64,000 nt of DNA from Hyphomonas sp. L-53-1-40 (GTDB lineage Bacteria > Pseudomonadota > Alphaproteobacteria > Caulobacterales > Hyphomonadaceae), in the NCBI RefSeq assembly GCF_000682775.1, contig NZ_AWFI01000016.1, positions 173,060 through 237,059 of the forward strand, read 5' to 3'. The position numbers were made by a program, and so were the translations under genes. Under the pieces are notes generated by a model, which was not told the origin of the DNA, ran no database searches, and was given only the letters and a program-made list of their open reading frames with translations. Position 1 is the first letter of the stretch; the number at the start of each line of letters is the position of its first letter. Of the stretch, positions 1 through 8,242 are shown piece by piece.

Positions 1-82
1 GGGACTCCGAAAATCTACGTCTAAAAATTGCGTTCTATGGCGATATATGCACACCAAGCTGACCGCACCATAGGAGGAATAC

Positions 83-547
83 ATGGCGAAAGTACTGCAA
101 GACGGTGAAAAGGCTCCGGATTTCTCGATGCCCTCCACGACCGGGCAGATCAAACTCGAGGACTTCTCGGGCAGCTATCTGGTTCTTTACTTCTACCCCA
201 AGGACGACACACCCGGTTGCACGAACGAAGCGAAAGACTTTTCTGCGTTGATCGACGCATTCGCGGACCGCAATGCCAAAATCGTCGGCGTTTCGCGCGA
301 TCCGCTTTCCAAACACGAAAAGTTCTCGGCCAAGCACGATCTCAAAGTGATTCTTGCCAGCGATGAGTCGGGCGAGACCACGGAGATGTACGGCACCTGG
401 GTGGAGAAAAACATGTACGGCAGGACCTATATGGGCATTGCCCGACAAACCTTTCTGATCGGACCGGACGGCTCAATCATTAAATCTTGGAAAAAAGTCC
501 GGGTGAAAGGCCACGCAGAGGACGTATTGAGCCACCTGCCGGCCTGA
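83..547 (+). CDS. bcp: Thioredoxin-dependent peroxiredoxin, BCP/PrxQ family
   Basis: A 154-residue cytosolic thiol peroxidase that reduces hydrogen peroxide and organic hydroperoxides. The thioredoxin-fold core carries DDTPGCTNEAKDF with the peroxidatic cysteine at residue 46. In two-cysteine BCP proteins the resolving cysteine lies five residues later; here that position is lysine 51, so this is a one-cysteine variant that must be resolved by another thiol. The length is normal for the family. A strong AGGAGG lies about 6 nt before the ATG. The gene stands alone ahead of the M23/bactofilin pair, separated by about 200 nt. The family is certain from the sequence; the reductant partner is inferred. 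Confidence 0.95.
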   Translation: MAKVLQDGEKAPDFSMPSTTGQIKLEDFSGSYLVLYFYPKDDTPGCTNEAKDFSALIDAFADRNAKIVGVSRDPLSKHEKFSAKHDLKVILASDESGETTEMYGTWVEKNMYGRTYMGIARQTFLIGPDGSIIKSWKKVRVKGHAEDVLSHLPA

Positions 548-591
548 ACAAAACCGAGCAAGGACAAGGTTTAAGCCCCCAAAAACGAGTA

Positions 592-606
592 TTAACGAGA
601 GATTTA
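592..606. promoter_or_regulatory. Possible CtrA-like site (TTAA-N7-TTTA)
   Basis: TTAA, seven bases, then TTTA, upstream of the M23 peptidase/bactofilin operon. The CtrA consensus is TTAA-N7-TTAA, so this is seven of eight. Such a match is expected by chance roughly every few kb, so it is only suggestive; the position ahead of morphogenesis genes is the reason to list it. Confidence 0.2.
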
Positions 607-754
607 CCCAAATAGGGGAATATTTTCAGGAATTATGCTCGCAAGGGGTTCCGTCCCTTAGTGATTTCGGTATTTATATTTCTACGGGTTTGGGAACTTG
701 CTGTAGGTGTGATTGCAGTAGGCGGTGTGTGATTCCAGTCGACGGGTGGCGTTA

Positions 755-1978
755 ATGGCGAAATGGAGTGCGAACCTCAAGGCGACGTTCGATCGCGCAT
801 TTCCAGAACGACAAATATATCATCGGAGTGGCGGCACCGTCCGTTACATTTCCATTTCTCCATGGCAGCAGGCAATTTGCGCTCTCGGCGCCACGGCGCT
901 TGCTGGTTGGACAATTTTCCTGACAGGCACCTTCGCCCTTGGCGGTTCTACGGGCACGCTTACCGGCAGCTCTGATGATCGCGAACTCGCCAAGTATGAG
1001 CGCTGGGTCCAGGAGCTTCGCGCCAAGGATGCGCTGTCGCGGTCACTATTGGAAGAGCGCACAGATGCCTTTCAACGTGAAACAGCCGAATGGGAAGACC
1101 GCCAGAAAGCGCTCGAGGATTTGTTTGAGCAGCTGAAGGGCGATGAAACGCTCGATGTTTCGGCCCTTACAGGCGATGGGGCCGACCTGTTGGTTCAGGC
1201 GTCTATCGAAGAAGCCGACGACCGTCAGTCTCGTGACAGTTTCCGCATGACGGCCACACTCGACACGCGAGGCAATCGCGTCAGCGTCAAGAACCTAAAA
1301 TACAATCAGGAACGCATGCTCGACGAGGCGGAAGACCTCGCCATTGAGCGCGCTGAACGCGCGCGCAGCGTGATCCAGCTGACCACGATTGGCAGCGACC
1401 GCATCATGGAAAGCGCAGAGATGGGCGGTCCGCTTGTCTCGATGGCAAACCTGACGGCTGGCGGCGAGACGCTGTCGGCGCAGGACGCCAGCTTCTACAA
1501 CCGACTGACCGAGACTCAGGCTCGCGTCGCCGAGATGCAGTATTACGAACAGATTGTTGAAAGCCTGCCCCTTGGTGCCCCGGTTGGCGTGCCCTTCCGG
1601 TACACCAGCCCTTATGGCATCCGGGTAGATCCTTTCATCAAGAGACCGCGTTGGCATAACGGAATTGATGTCGCTGCCTATGGTGGGGCGCCGATCGTGG
1701 CGTCCGGGCCGGGCACCGTCAGCTTCGCAGGCGCACGGTCAGGGTATGGACGCGTGGTCGAAGTGGATCATGGATACGGCTTCAAGTCGCGCTATGGTCA
1801 CCTCCGCTCGATTACTGTATCAAAGGGCGATACGGTCGAAGTGGGCGATCTCGTGGGGAAGATGGGCACGACCGGAAGAAGTACCGGATATCACCTTCAC
1901 TTTGAGGTGTTTTTCAACGGTAAAGCATATGATCCAGTAAAGTTTTTGAAAGCAGGCCGTCATGTTCACGAAGAATAG
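755..1978 (+). CDS. M23 (LytM) family peptidoglycan endopeptidase, membrane-anchored
   Basis: About 407 residues. One N-terminal membrane anchor (around residues 35-60) is followed by a charged coiled-coil-rich periplasmic stretch (about 75-220) and a C-terminal M23 domain. Zinc ligands are visible: HNGID (H301, D305) and HLHFE (H380, H382). It should cleave peptide cross-links in the cell wall. A GTG lies 30 nt upstream in frame; I prefer the ATG because the protein then starts MAKWSANLK directly before the anchor. The 3' end overlaps the bactofilin gene by 17 nt, implying coupled translation. M23-bactofilin pairs are established cell-shape modules; LmdC/BacA of Hyphomonas is the likely closest parallel (inference). 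Confidence 0.93.
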   Translation: MAKWSANLKATFDRAFPERQIYHRSGGTVRYISISPWQQAICALGATALAGWTIFLTGTFALGGSTGTLTGSSDDRELAKYERWVQELRAKDALSRSLLEERTDAFQRETAEWEDRQKALEDLFEQLKGDETLDVSALTGDGADLLVQASIEEADDRQSRDSFRMTATLDTRGNRVSVKNLKYNQERMLDEAEDLAIERAERARSVIQLTTIGSDRIMESAEMGGPLVSMANLTAGGETLSAQDASFYNRLTETQARVAEMQYYEQIVESLPLGAPVGVPFRYTSPYGIRVDPFIKRPRWHNGIDVAAYGGAPIVASGPGTVSFAGARSGYGRVVEVDHGYGFKSRYGHLRSITVSKGDTVEVGDLVGKMGTTGRSTGYHLHFEVFFNGKAYDPVKFLKAGRHVHEE

Positions 1979-2483
1979 CAAATCCAATGACACCCCTACC
2001 CCACCAGAACCCATGAAGACGGCGCCCGCGCAGGACGCGATCCGCGGCGCGTCTTCCAAGCCTGCCGCCCGTGCAGCTTCTATCATCTGCGCCGACATGA
2101 AGATCAATGGGTCTGTCTCTTCCGAAGGCGCCCTCCAGATCGACGGCACTGTCGATGGTGATGTCGCCGCGACAGACATTACGATTGGCGCCAGCGGTCA
2201 CATAACCGGTGAAGTGAAAGCCGAAGTTGTACGCGTCAAAGGGCGCATCAAAGGCTCGATCCGAGCGCGTAAGGTTGAACTCGAAACCGGTGCGCACGTC
2301 AAAGGCGACATCGTCCATTCGTCGCTCCAAATCCAGTCGAACGCCGTTTTCGAAGGTCAGGTCAAACATGCGGATGATCCGCTGAAGGACACCTCACCTA
2401 AAGCAGCGGCGGCAGCCAACGAATCCAAGCCTGTCGCATCTTCCGGCCCATCGGCATACGGAATTTCGACGTCCGCTTCCTGA
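1962..2483 (+). CDS. Bactofilin (polymer-forming cytoskeletal protein)
   Basis: A 173-residue bactofilin. A disordered, Pro/Ala-rich N-terminus (about 1-40) precedes the DUF583 beta-helix core (about 45-145), with the repeated small-hydrophobic pattern seen in NGSVSSEGALQIDGTVDGD. A short Ala/Ser-rich tail follows. Bactofilins assemble into nucleotide-independent filaments that localise cell-wall enzymes and other partners at the membrane. The gene starts inside the 3' end of the M23 peptidase gene, so the two are almost certainly one transcript and a functional pair. A strong terminator lies 23 nt downstream. The family call is secure; the role in stalk or curvature formation is inferred from relatives. 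Confidence 0.95.
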   Translation: MFTKNSKSNDTPTPPEPMKTAPAQDAIRGASSKPAARAASIICADMKINGSVSSEGALQIDGTVDGDVAATDITIGASGHITGEVKAEVVRVKGRIKGSIRARKVELETGAHVKGDIVHSSLQIQSNAVFEGQVKHADDPLKDTSPKAAAAANESKPVASSGPSAYGISTSAS

Positions 2484-2506
2484 TCATTCGAGACCCCAAT
2501 TGAATT

Positions 2507-2538
2507 AAAAAAGGCCAGCTCGATTGAGCTGGCCTTTT
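2507..2538 (+). terminator. Rho-independent terminator after bactofilin gene
   Basis: A run of A, then GGCCAGCT, a six-base loop, AGCTGGCC and TTTT. The A-run and T-run make it usable in both directions; the convergent nfeD gene lies on the other side. Confidence 0.85.
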
Positions 2539-2560
2539 CCGTTTTGTTTTCAGCTATCGA

Positions 2561-3031
2561 CTATGATATTACGCGACGCACAATCGCGGTCGTCATCTTG
2601 GCTCCTTCGACCACTACGGTGTCGCCGGTTCGCACCAATTCGCCCTCCACCGCTTCGGCCCGCCACACGGTATCGCCGATCCGGACCTGCCCGGTTCCGG
2701 AAATGAAATCACCCATCGCAAGCCCCCGCTGGCCGACTAGGGAAGCCATGCGTCGATTAAGCGTCGGATGCTCAGGCGACGTTTTTCGGATCCCGGATAG
2801 CACCGTGCGTCCAAGGATGACCAGCACAGTTGCAGCCATGCCGAATACGATCATCTGACCCTGCCAGGCCGACAATGAGTTTGGGGCAAAATAGGTGAAA
2901 GCAGCCGTCAGCCAAGCGGCGATGGAAACCATGAGCAAATCGAACGTCCCGCTCATCATCTCGATCCCGAAAAGGATCAGCCCAAGCGCCAGCCAGTGCC
3001 AGAATGTGAGTTCAGAGAAGATTTGTTCCAT
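2561..3031 (-). CDS. NfeD-like membrane protein, short form
   Basis: 156 residues with about three hydrophobic segments (roughly 10-80) and a C-terminal OB-fold-like domain (about 90-150), containing VGQRGLAMGDFISGTGQVRI. It lacks the N-terminal ClpP-like serine protease of long NfeD proteins, so it is the short NfeD1b type. Its start lies 4 nt after the stop of the SPFH gene; short NfeD and stomatin-like genes are a conserved operon pair thought to work in membrane microdomain organisation or membrane-protein quality control. No active site is visible. Family call is good; biochemical role is not defined. Confidence 0.9.
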   Translation of the reverse strand: MEQIFSELTFWHWLALGLILFGIEMMSGTFDLLMVSIAAWLTAAFTYFAPNSLSAWQGQMIVFGMAATVLVILGRTVLSGIRKTSPEHPTLNRRMASLVGQRGLAMGDFISGTGQVRIGDTVWRAEAVEGELVRTGDTVVVEGAKMTTAIVRRVIS

Positions 3032-3035
3032 TAGA

Positions 3036-3947
3036 TCAATCTCCCTTGTTACCGGTCAGCCCCTTGATGCCCTCAAGCGTTCCGATGAGGCTCGAGAACT
3101 CCGCCGGGATGATTACCGTTCGCTGTTGATCCGACTCCGCCAGTTTCGCGAACGCTTCGACATAAGCCTGGCCAAGGAAGTAGTTCACCGCATTGACGTC
3201 GCCCCGCGCAATTGCTTCGGACACCATGGCTGTGGCCTTGGCTTCGGCTTCAGCCTCGCGCTCGCGAGCTTCGGCATCGCGGAAGGCAGCCTCCCGGCGC
3301 CCCTCGGCTTCAAGAATTTGGGCCTGCTTCTGGCCTTCGGCCTTCAGGATAGCCGACTGCTTATCGCCTTCAGCGGTCAGGATTTCCGCCCGCTTCAGGC
3401 GCTCGGCCTTCATCTGGCGCGCCATGGCTTCGGTAATATCGGCTGGCGGGCTCAGATCGGCTATCTCAATTCGAGTAACCTTCACGCCCCACGGATTGGT
3501 AGCTGCATCAATGACAGTCAGAAGGCGCGCATTGATGTCATCCCGGTTGGACAAGACTTCATCAAGATCCATTGAGCCGACAACTGTACGAATGTTGGTG
3601 AGGGAGAGGTTCGTGATGGCATGGTTAAGATTATTGACCTCATACGCAGCAGCCACTGCATCAACTACCTGGATGAACACAACCGCATCACACGACACCA
3701 TTGCATTGTCCTTGGTTATGACTTCCTGCTGCGGCACATCGAGCACGGTTTCCATCATGTTCATCTTCCGGCCCACCCGCTCTAGGAAAGGTGTGATGAT
3801 CGACATGCCCGGATTGAGTGTGCGGGTGTAGCGTCCAAACCGCTCAACCGTGTAATTGTAGCCTTGAGGCACGAACTTGAACGCAGATGTCAGGCCAATC
3901 AGGCCTACGACGGCCACCAAAACGACCACAGCAAAAAACGGATCCAT
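3036..3947 (-). CDS. SPFH/stomatin-like membrane protein (paraslipin/QmcA type)
   Basis: 303 residues: an N-terminal membrane segment (about 3-20), an SPFH/band-7 domain (about 20-185, VERFGRYTRTLNPGMSIITP), then an Ala/Glu/Arg-rich coiled coil (about 190-245) with repeated AEG.KQ units, and a short tail. Such proteins oligomerise into large membrane-bound rings or cages and are linked to membrane protein quality control and lipid domains. It is first gene of a two-gene operon with short nfeD, 4 nt apart. Length and domain order are typical. Confidence 0.93.
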   Translation of the reverse strand: MDPFFAVVVLVAVVGLIGLTSAFKFVPQGYNYTVERFGRYTRTLNPGMSIITPFLERVGRKMNMMETVLDVPQQEVITKDNAMVSCDAVVFIQVVDAVAAAYEVNNLNHAITNLSLTNIRTVVGSMDLDEVLSNRDDINARLLTVIDAATNPWGVKVTRIEIADLSPPADITEAMARQMKAERLKRAEILTAEGDKQSAILKAEGQKQAQILEAEGRREAAFRDAEAREREAEAEAKATAMVSEAIARGDVNAVNYFLGQAYVEAFAKLAESDQQRTVIIPAEFSSLIGTLEGIKGLTGNKGD

Positions 3948-4016
3948 GTATTCCTCTCCTTCTGTTACTCAGAATTAATGTGGGAGAGGTTTTCCGTTTT
4001 TCAATAAATATTTGAC

Positions 4017-4053
4017 GAAAAACGGCGCGCCCAGCCCCACCAGACGCGCCGTT
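4017..4053 (-). terminator. Rho-independent terminator after Prx5-type gene
   Basis: AACGGCGCG and CGCGCCGTT form a nine-base stem. Read on the minus strand it is followed by TTTTT, fitting the end of the peroxiredoxin gene transcribed toward it. Confidence 0.8.
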
Positions 4054-4087
4054 CTTCTCATAAGTTGCTTAAGAAACCTTGTCTGAT

Positions 4088-4570
4088 TTAGAGCTGGTTC
4101 AGCATGTAGTCGGCGCTGGAAACCTTAAACTCACCGCCATCTTCCACGTTGAGTTCGGCAACCGCACCATCTTTCACGATCATGGAATAGCGCTGCGAAC
4201 GCTGACCCATACCAAAGCCGCTTGCATCCATTTCCAGGCCAAGCGCCTTGGCAAATGCACCGTTGCCATCAGCCAGCATGCGCACGGTCTCTCCTGCACC
4301 GGCATCCTTACCCCAGGCACCCATGACGAATACATCATTCACCGAGGTACACACGATTTCGTCCACGCCCTTGGATTTCAAATCTCCGGACTTGTCGACG
4401 AAGCCCGGCAAGTGGCGTGCGGAACAGGTTGGCGTGTACGCGCCAGGTACCGCAAACAGGGCGATGGTCTTGCCACCAAACACCTGTTCGGTTGTGCGAG
4501 GCTGAGGGCCGTCTGCCGTCATTTCCATGAATGTGGCTTCGGGAAGCTTGTCTCCGACTTTGATGCTCAT
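4088..4570 (-). CDS. Peroxiredoxin, Prx5/redoxin family
   Basis: 160 residues of the Prx5 (atypical two-cysteine/one-cysteine, glutaredoxin- or glutathione-linked) family. The signature PGAYTPTCSARHLPGF contains the peroxidatic cysteine, preceded by the family's KTIALFAVPGA strand. It reduces peroxides in the cytosol. It is monocistronic, with its own terminator, and divergent from yqgE across about 120 nt. A second peroxiredoxin (BCP family) lies 3.5 kb away but is not closely related. Confidence 0.92.
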   Translation of the reverse strand: MSIKVGDKLPEATFMEMTADGPQPRTTEQVFGGKTIALFAVPGAYTPTCSARHLPGFVDKSGDLKSKGVDEIVCTSVNDVFVMGAWGKDAGAGETVRMLADGNGAFAKALGLEMDASGFGMGQRSQRYSMIVKDGAVAELNVEDGGEFKVSSADYMLNQL

Positions 4571-4689
4571 CAGCTGGTCTCCTTGATGCTGTGTTGCCCA
4601 GATAGGACGCGAACGGCCTCACGGCAAGCGCGCCACACCTTGCCAAAGCGATACAATTCGCCCAGCATCATCTTCGAAAGGGTCACCAG

Positions 4690-5250
4690 ATGGACGCCGA
4701 CCTCACAGGCAAACTGCTTATCGCCCTCCCCGGTATCGGCGATCCGCGTTTCGCGCGCTCAATTATTCTTATCTGCGCCCACTCTCCCGAATTCGCCATG
4801 GGAATTGTACTCAACAAACCAATGGCCGGCCTGACCTTGCCGCAATTGCTGGAACAGCTCGATGTCCCAGTGGAGATAGACGTATCGGAAGATCTGGTGC
4901 TCGATGGCGGCCCGGTGAGCAGTGATCGCGGATTTGTTCTTCATACTGATGATGTCATCAGTGAGGGTGCCACACTCGAGATCGACGGTACTTTCTGCAT
5001 GACGGCAACCCGCGACATCCTGCACGCCATAGGAACTCGGGACGCGCCAAAGCGCTCAGTTCTCGCACTGGGTTATTCGGGCTGGGGCGCTGGTCAGCTT
5101 GAATACGAATTGGCCGAAAATGCTTGGTTGATTGGCGAACCCGATACGGAACTGGTATTCGGCGAGAGCCACGAGGCCAAATGGGAAGCCGCACTTGGCC
5201 ATCTGGGTATAGACAGCGGTCGATTACAGATACTGCCTGGAAACGCCTGA
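4690..5250 (+). CDS. yqgE: YqgE/AlgH family protein (UPF0301)
   Basis: 186 residues matching the YqgE/AlgH fold: N-terminal GKLLIALPGIGDPRFARSI, then ICAHSPEFAMGIVLNKP and later ALGYSGWGAGQLEYELAENAW, both hallmarks of the family. The family is widespread in proteobacteria, but its biochemical role is not established; AlgH was named from alginate regulation. The stop codon directly abuts the stop of the convergent EAL gene (TGATCA). Start codon ATG gives the normal family length. Confidence 0.92.
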   Translation: MDADLTGKLLIALPGIGDPRFARSIILICAHSPEFAMGIVLNKPMAGLTLPQLLEQLDVPVEIDVSEDLVLDGGPVSSDRGFVLHTDDVISEGATLEIDGTFCMTATRDILHAIGTRDAPKRSVLALGYSGWGAGQLEYELAENAWLIGEPDTELVFGESHEAKWEAALGHLGIDSGRLQILPGNA

Positions 5251-6279
5251 TCAATTGTTCAGAAAGGCGATCGCTGCGGCTTCCTCCATCGGACGGGCGA
5301 AAGCAAAGCCTTGAGCGTAGTCAAAGCCCAGACTGCGCAGCTTTGCGGCATCGTCCTTGTGCTCGACGCCTTCCGCCGTTGTCGTCATGTCCAGTCGCGC
5401 CGCCAGCAAGGTCAGCGTGCCCAGTATCGTGTCGGTGCGGTGCTGACCCAGACGGCGCGTGAGGCCATGGTCTACCTTCAGACTATCGGCTGGAAAATCT
5501 GCCAACCAGGCGAAAGAAGAATGACCAGTCCCAAAATCATCCAGCACCAATCCCGCACCCACGGCCTTCAAGGCCATGACAGCCGCAAGCGCGTGGCTTT
5601 CGTCGCGGAGCGCAGCTTGTTCCGTCAGTTCGATGCGGATCGCCTTTTCAGGCAAGTCGTATCCTTGCATCAGCGCCTCCACGAGCGCTGGCAACGTACT
5701 GCGCGACAAATCCCGTGCCGTCAAATTCACGTGCATGAAGAGATCGGATCTGCCGGAAGACTCCCGTAATTTTGAAAGCGTCTCGGCAGAGCGTATCAAC
5801 ATGTTGGACGCGAGGGCTTCATCCTCGTACCGGCTCGGTGGATTACGAACTTCGCCATCGTCCCAGCGGGCAAGCGCTTCAAAACCGGCGATATGTCCAC
5901 TGCCAAGCGAGATAATTGGCTGAAAAACCGGGTAGAGATCGGGACCCGGCTGCAAGTCCGACGGATCAATCTCCGCAAACTCGTTCCCGGCCAACAGCAT
6001 GCCGTGCGCGTCTTCTTCACTGATGAAAGCACCCACCAGATGAATGTCTGCCCCGCTGGACAGTCTCAAATCGCAACGAACAGGTCCCTCAGATATACTG
6101 AATGCCTGCGCCAATCGCCCTCGGCTGAGCCCCTCGAACATCTGCTCAATGGCGTCGATCGACCATTGACCGGCCAGATCGGAATGATCGCTACCCTTTG
6201 GCGCCTCGATTAGGAGATGCCTGCTGGCAGCATTCCAGTGCCAACTACCTTGAGGCTGGGTCGACTGATCTGACATCAT
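5251..6279 (-). CDS. EAL-domain cyclic-di-GMP phosphodiesterase
   Basis: About 342 residues. An N-terminal region of about 100 residues resembles a divergent PAS-type sensor but has no clear motif. The C-terminal EAL domain keeps GFEALARW, HVNLTARDL, RIELTEQA, LDDFGTGHSSF, SLKVDHG and EGVE, so all catalytic and metal ligands I can check are present and hydrolysis of c-di-GMP is expected. No GGDEF domain is present. An in-frame ATG 93 nt further upstream would overlap the GNAT gene by more than 80 nt; I chose the ATGATG just downstream of that gene, behind a weak AGGT. Last gene of the SURF1-thrC-GNAT-EAL run. Confidence 0.88.
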   Translation of the reverse strand: MMSDQSTQPQGSWHWNAASRHLLIEAPKGSDHSDLAGQWSIDAIEQMFEGLSRGRLAQAFSISEGPVRCDLRLSSGADIHLVGAFISEEDAHGMLLAGNEFAEIDPSDLQPGPDLYPVFQPIISLGSGHIAGFEALARWDDGEVRNPPSRYEDEALASNMLIRSAETLSKLRESSGRSDLFMHVNLTARDLSRSTLPALVEALMQGYDLPEKAIRIELTEQAALRDESHALAAVMALKAVGAGLVLDDFGTGHSSFAWLADFPADSLKVDHGLTRRLGQHRTDTILGTLTLLAARLDMTTTAEGVEHKDDAAKLRSLGFDYAQGFAFARPMEEAAAIAFLNN

Positions 6280-6289
6280 CTCGTGCAAC

Positions 6290-6859
6290 CTATCGCGAAG
6301 CACTGGGCCTGACGAGTGCGAAAAGGACATGGTCGCGGCGTACGCCCGCGATCTCGAGATATTCTTTAGCATGTCCCTCTTCCCGAAAGCCGTTTGATTC
6401 CAAGACTTTGCGGGAACGCAGGTTTGATGCCAGAATTCCGGCCTCGACGCGATAAAGATGTAATTCCCGGAATGCCCAGTCGCAGACAGCGCCTACGCCT
6501 TCCTGCATCAGTCCCTGCCCCTGATGATCTTGTCCAAGCCAGTAACCAAGGCTGGCGCTGTTGGCGGGCCAACCACGGACATTGGTCAAGGATACCCCAC
6601 CGACAAGTTTTCCGTCCTTCAATCGCCGTATCATGAACACGTAAGCGCGACCGGATTTCCACCCATGCTTCCACGCTTGCAACCGACGCGCCCAATCTGC
6701 GCGGGAGTTTGCATCCTTTGGCCACGTCGGCTCCCAGGGTTGCAGGTGCTTTCGGCTACGCTTGCGAAGGCTGGACCAATCCTCAAAATCCTTCTTGCGC
6801 GCAGGCTCAATGACCAGGCGCTTTGAAACAATGACCGTATCCTTGCGGTGCGCGGCCAT
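6290..6859 (-). CDS. GNAT N-acetyltransferase, RimJ/RimL type
   Basis: 189 residues with the RimJ/RimL layout: TKRL-like start VSKRLVIEPARKKDFEDW, GGVSLTNVR, the acetyl-CoA loop LGQDHQGQGLMQEGV, and the C-terminal ASNLRSRKVLESNGF motif. It should transfer an acetyl group from acetyl-CoA to an amine, in RimJ/RimL relatives the N-terminus of a ribosomal protein, but the actual substrate cannot be read from sequence. It starts 3 nt after thrC and ends 10 nt before the EAL gene, so all three are probably co-transcribed. Confidence 0.88.
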   Translation of the reverse strand: MAAHRKDTVIVSKRLVIEPARKKDFEDWSSLRKRSRKHLQPWEPTWPKDANSRADWARRLQAWKHGWKSGRAYVFMIRRLKDGKLVGGVSLTNVRGWPANSASLGYWLGQDHQGQGLMQEGVGAVCDWAFRELHLYRVEAGILASNLRSRKVLESNGFREEGHAKEYLEIAGVRRDHVLFALVRPSASR

Positions 6860-6862
6860 GAC

Positions 6863-8242
6863 CTAGTCGGCCAATCGTTCCACGCGCGAGCGCACAGCAC
6901 CGAGGGTCGGCTCTGCCCGTTCGAACATTTCTTCATTGGACATCACGCCTGTGGCAAAATCTGGCAATCTCGCCTCGCGCCCTGTCGCTTCAAGTACCGT
7001 TTCCGGGAACTTGGCGGGTGATGCCGTGGCAAGGACAACCGTGGCGACGTCCGAATTGGGTGCGAGGCGGGCGACGCGCGTGCCGACGGCGGTGTGAGGA
7101 CAGATCAGCCAGCTTGTATCGGATTCGAACTGGCGCATCTCCTCCATCGTGTCTGCATTGCTGACACTTTGCACTCGAATGCCTGAACAGCCCAGTCGGC
7201 CCTTGGCTGTCTCGGGCAACTCCGCTTCACCCGCCTGTTTGAACCGCTCATAGACGCCGCGCACCGCATCGCTGTCGCGACCCGACAGCTCGAACAGGAT
7301 CCGCTCGAAATTGGACGGAATGGAAATGTCCATGGCCGGGCTTGGCGTCGCTACGGTCTGACGCTTTGACATGACACCCGAATTGAACAGTCGCAGCAAG
7401 GCGTCGTTCTCGTTCACCGCGCAAACAATATCCAACCCGCCCGGCAACAGTCCGCAACGCGCTGCTACGTATCCAGCCAAGGCGTCACCCATATTTCCAC
7501 TTGGGACAACAAAGCGGAGTTGCTGACCTGCAAGGGCAGCTTGAGACGTGGCGTAATACACCATCTGGGCTGCAATTCGCGCCCAGTTGATCGAGTTCAC
7601 GCCCGACAGGCTTACACGATCAACAAAATCGCGATCTGCGAAGAGCGATTTCACAATCGTCTGGCACTCGTCAAAGTCGGTATCGAGGGCGAGGTTGAGA
7701 ACATTGTCCGCACCGGTTGTCGTCATGAACAGACGCTGGATGGGAGAGACACGCTCAAATGGGTGCAAGATCACGAGATCGGCATGCTTGGCACCTGCAA
7801 ACGCAGCCGCGGCCGCGCCTCCTGTATCGCCAGAGGTCGCGCACATGATCGTCATGCGCCGTCCCGTCTTGCCGAGTACAAGATCATACAGCTGACCAAT
7901 CAGCTGCATAGCGACGTCCTTGAAGGCGAGGGTCGGGCCGTGATGTAGCTCCAGGAGCCAGCTGGTCGGACCTGATTGGGTTAGCGGTGTCACCGATTGG
8001 TGAGCAAAGGTCGCATAAGCGCGTTCGCACAGGCCCAGCACCTCTTCCTGCGTCAGCGTATCGCCCGCAAAGGCCGAAATGACCCGCGCGGCGACCCGGG
8101 AATAGGGTTCTCCGGGTTTGGCTGGCTCGATGGAGGGGTAGGATTCAGGAATGTAGAGGCCACCATCCGGCGCAAGCCCGGCCAGGCACGCTCCGATGAA
8201 ATCAACGGGCTCAGACTGCCCTCGTGTGGAAATATACTTCAT
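6863..8242 (-). CDS. thrC: Threonine synthase
   Basis: 459 residues. Converts O-phosphohomoserine to threonine with pyridoxal phosphate. The cofactor lysine is K108 in HHGPTLAFKDVAMQ; the phosphate-binding CATSGDTGGAAAAAF loop follows. The N-terminus MKYISTRGQ is the typical thrC start. The frame is open for another 90 nt upstream, but the ATG used here overlaps the SURF1 stop as ATGA, a classic coupled junction. The link to the cytochrome oxidase operon through SURF1 is seen in many alphaproteobacteria. Many relatives have an M16 peptidase gene between thrC and the GNAT gene; none is present here. Confidence 0.95.
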   Translation of the reverse strand: MKYISTRGQSEPVDFIGACLAGLAPDGGLYIPESYPSIEPAKPGEPYSRVAARVISAFAGDTLTQEEVLGLCERAYATFAHQSVTPLTQSGPTSWLLELHHGPTLAFKDVAMQLIGQLYDLVLGKTGRRMTIMCATSGDTGGAAAAAFAGAKHADLVILHPFERVSPIQRLFMTTTGADNVLNLALDTDFDECQTIVKSLFADRDFVDRVSLSGVNSINWARIAAQMVYYATSQAALAGQQLRFVVPSGNMGDALAGYVAARCGLLPGGLDIVCAVNENDALLRLFNSGVMSKRQTVATPSPAMDISIPSNFERILFELSGRDSDAVRGVYERFKQAGEAELPETAKGRLGCSGIRVQSVSNADTMEEMRQFESDTSWLICPHTAVGTRVARLAPNSDVATVVLATASPAKFPETVLEATGREARLPDFATGVMSNEEMFERAEPTLGAVRSRVERLAD

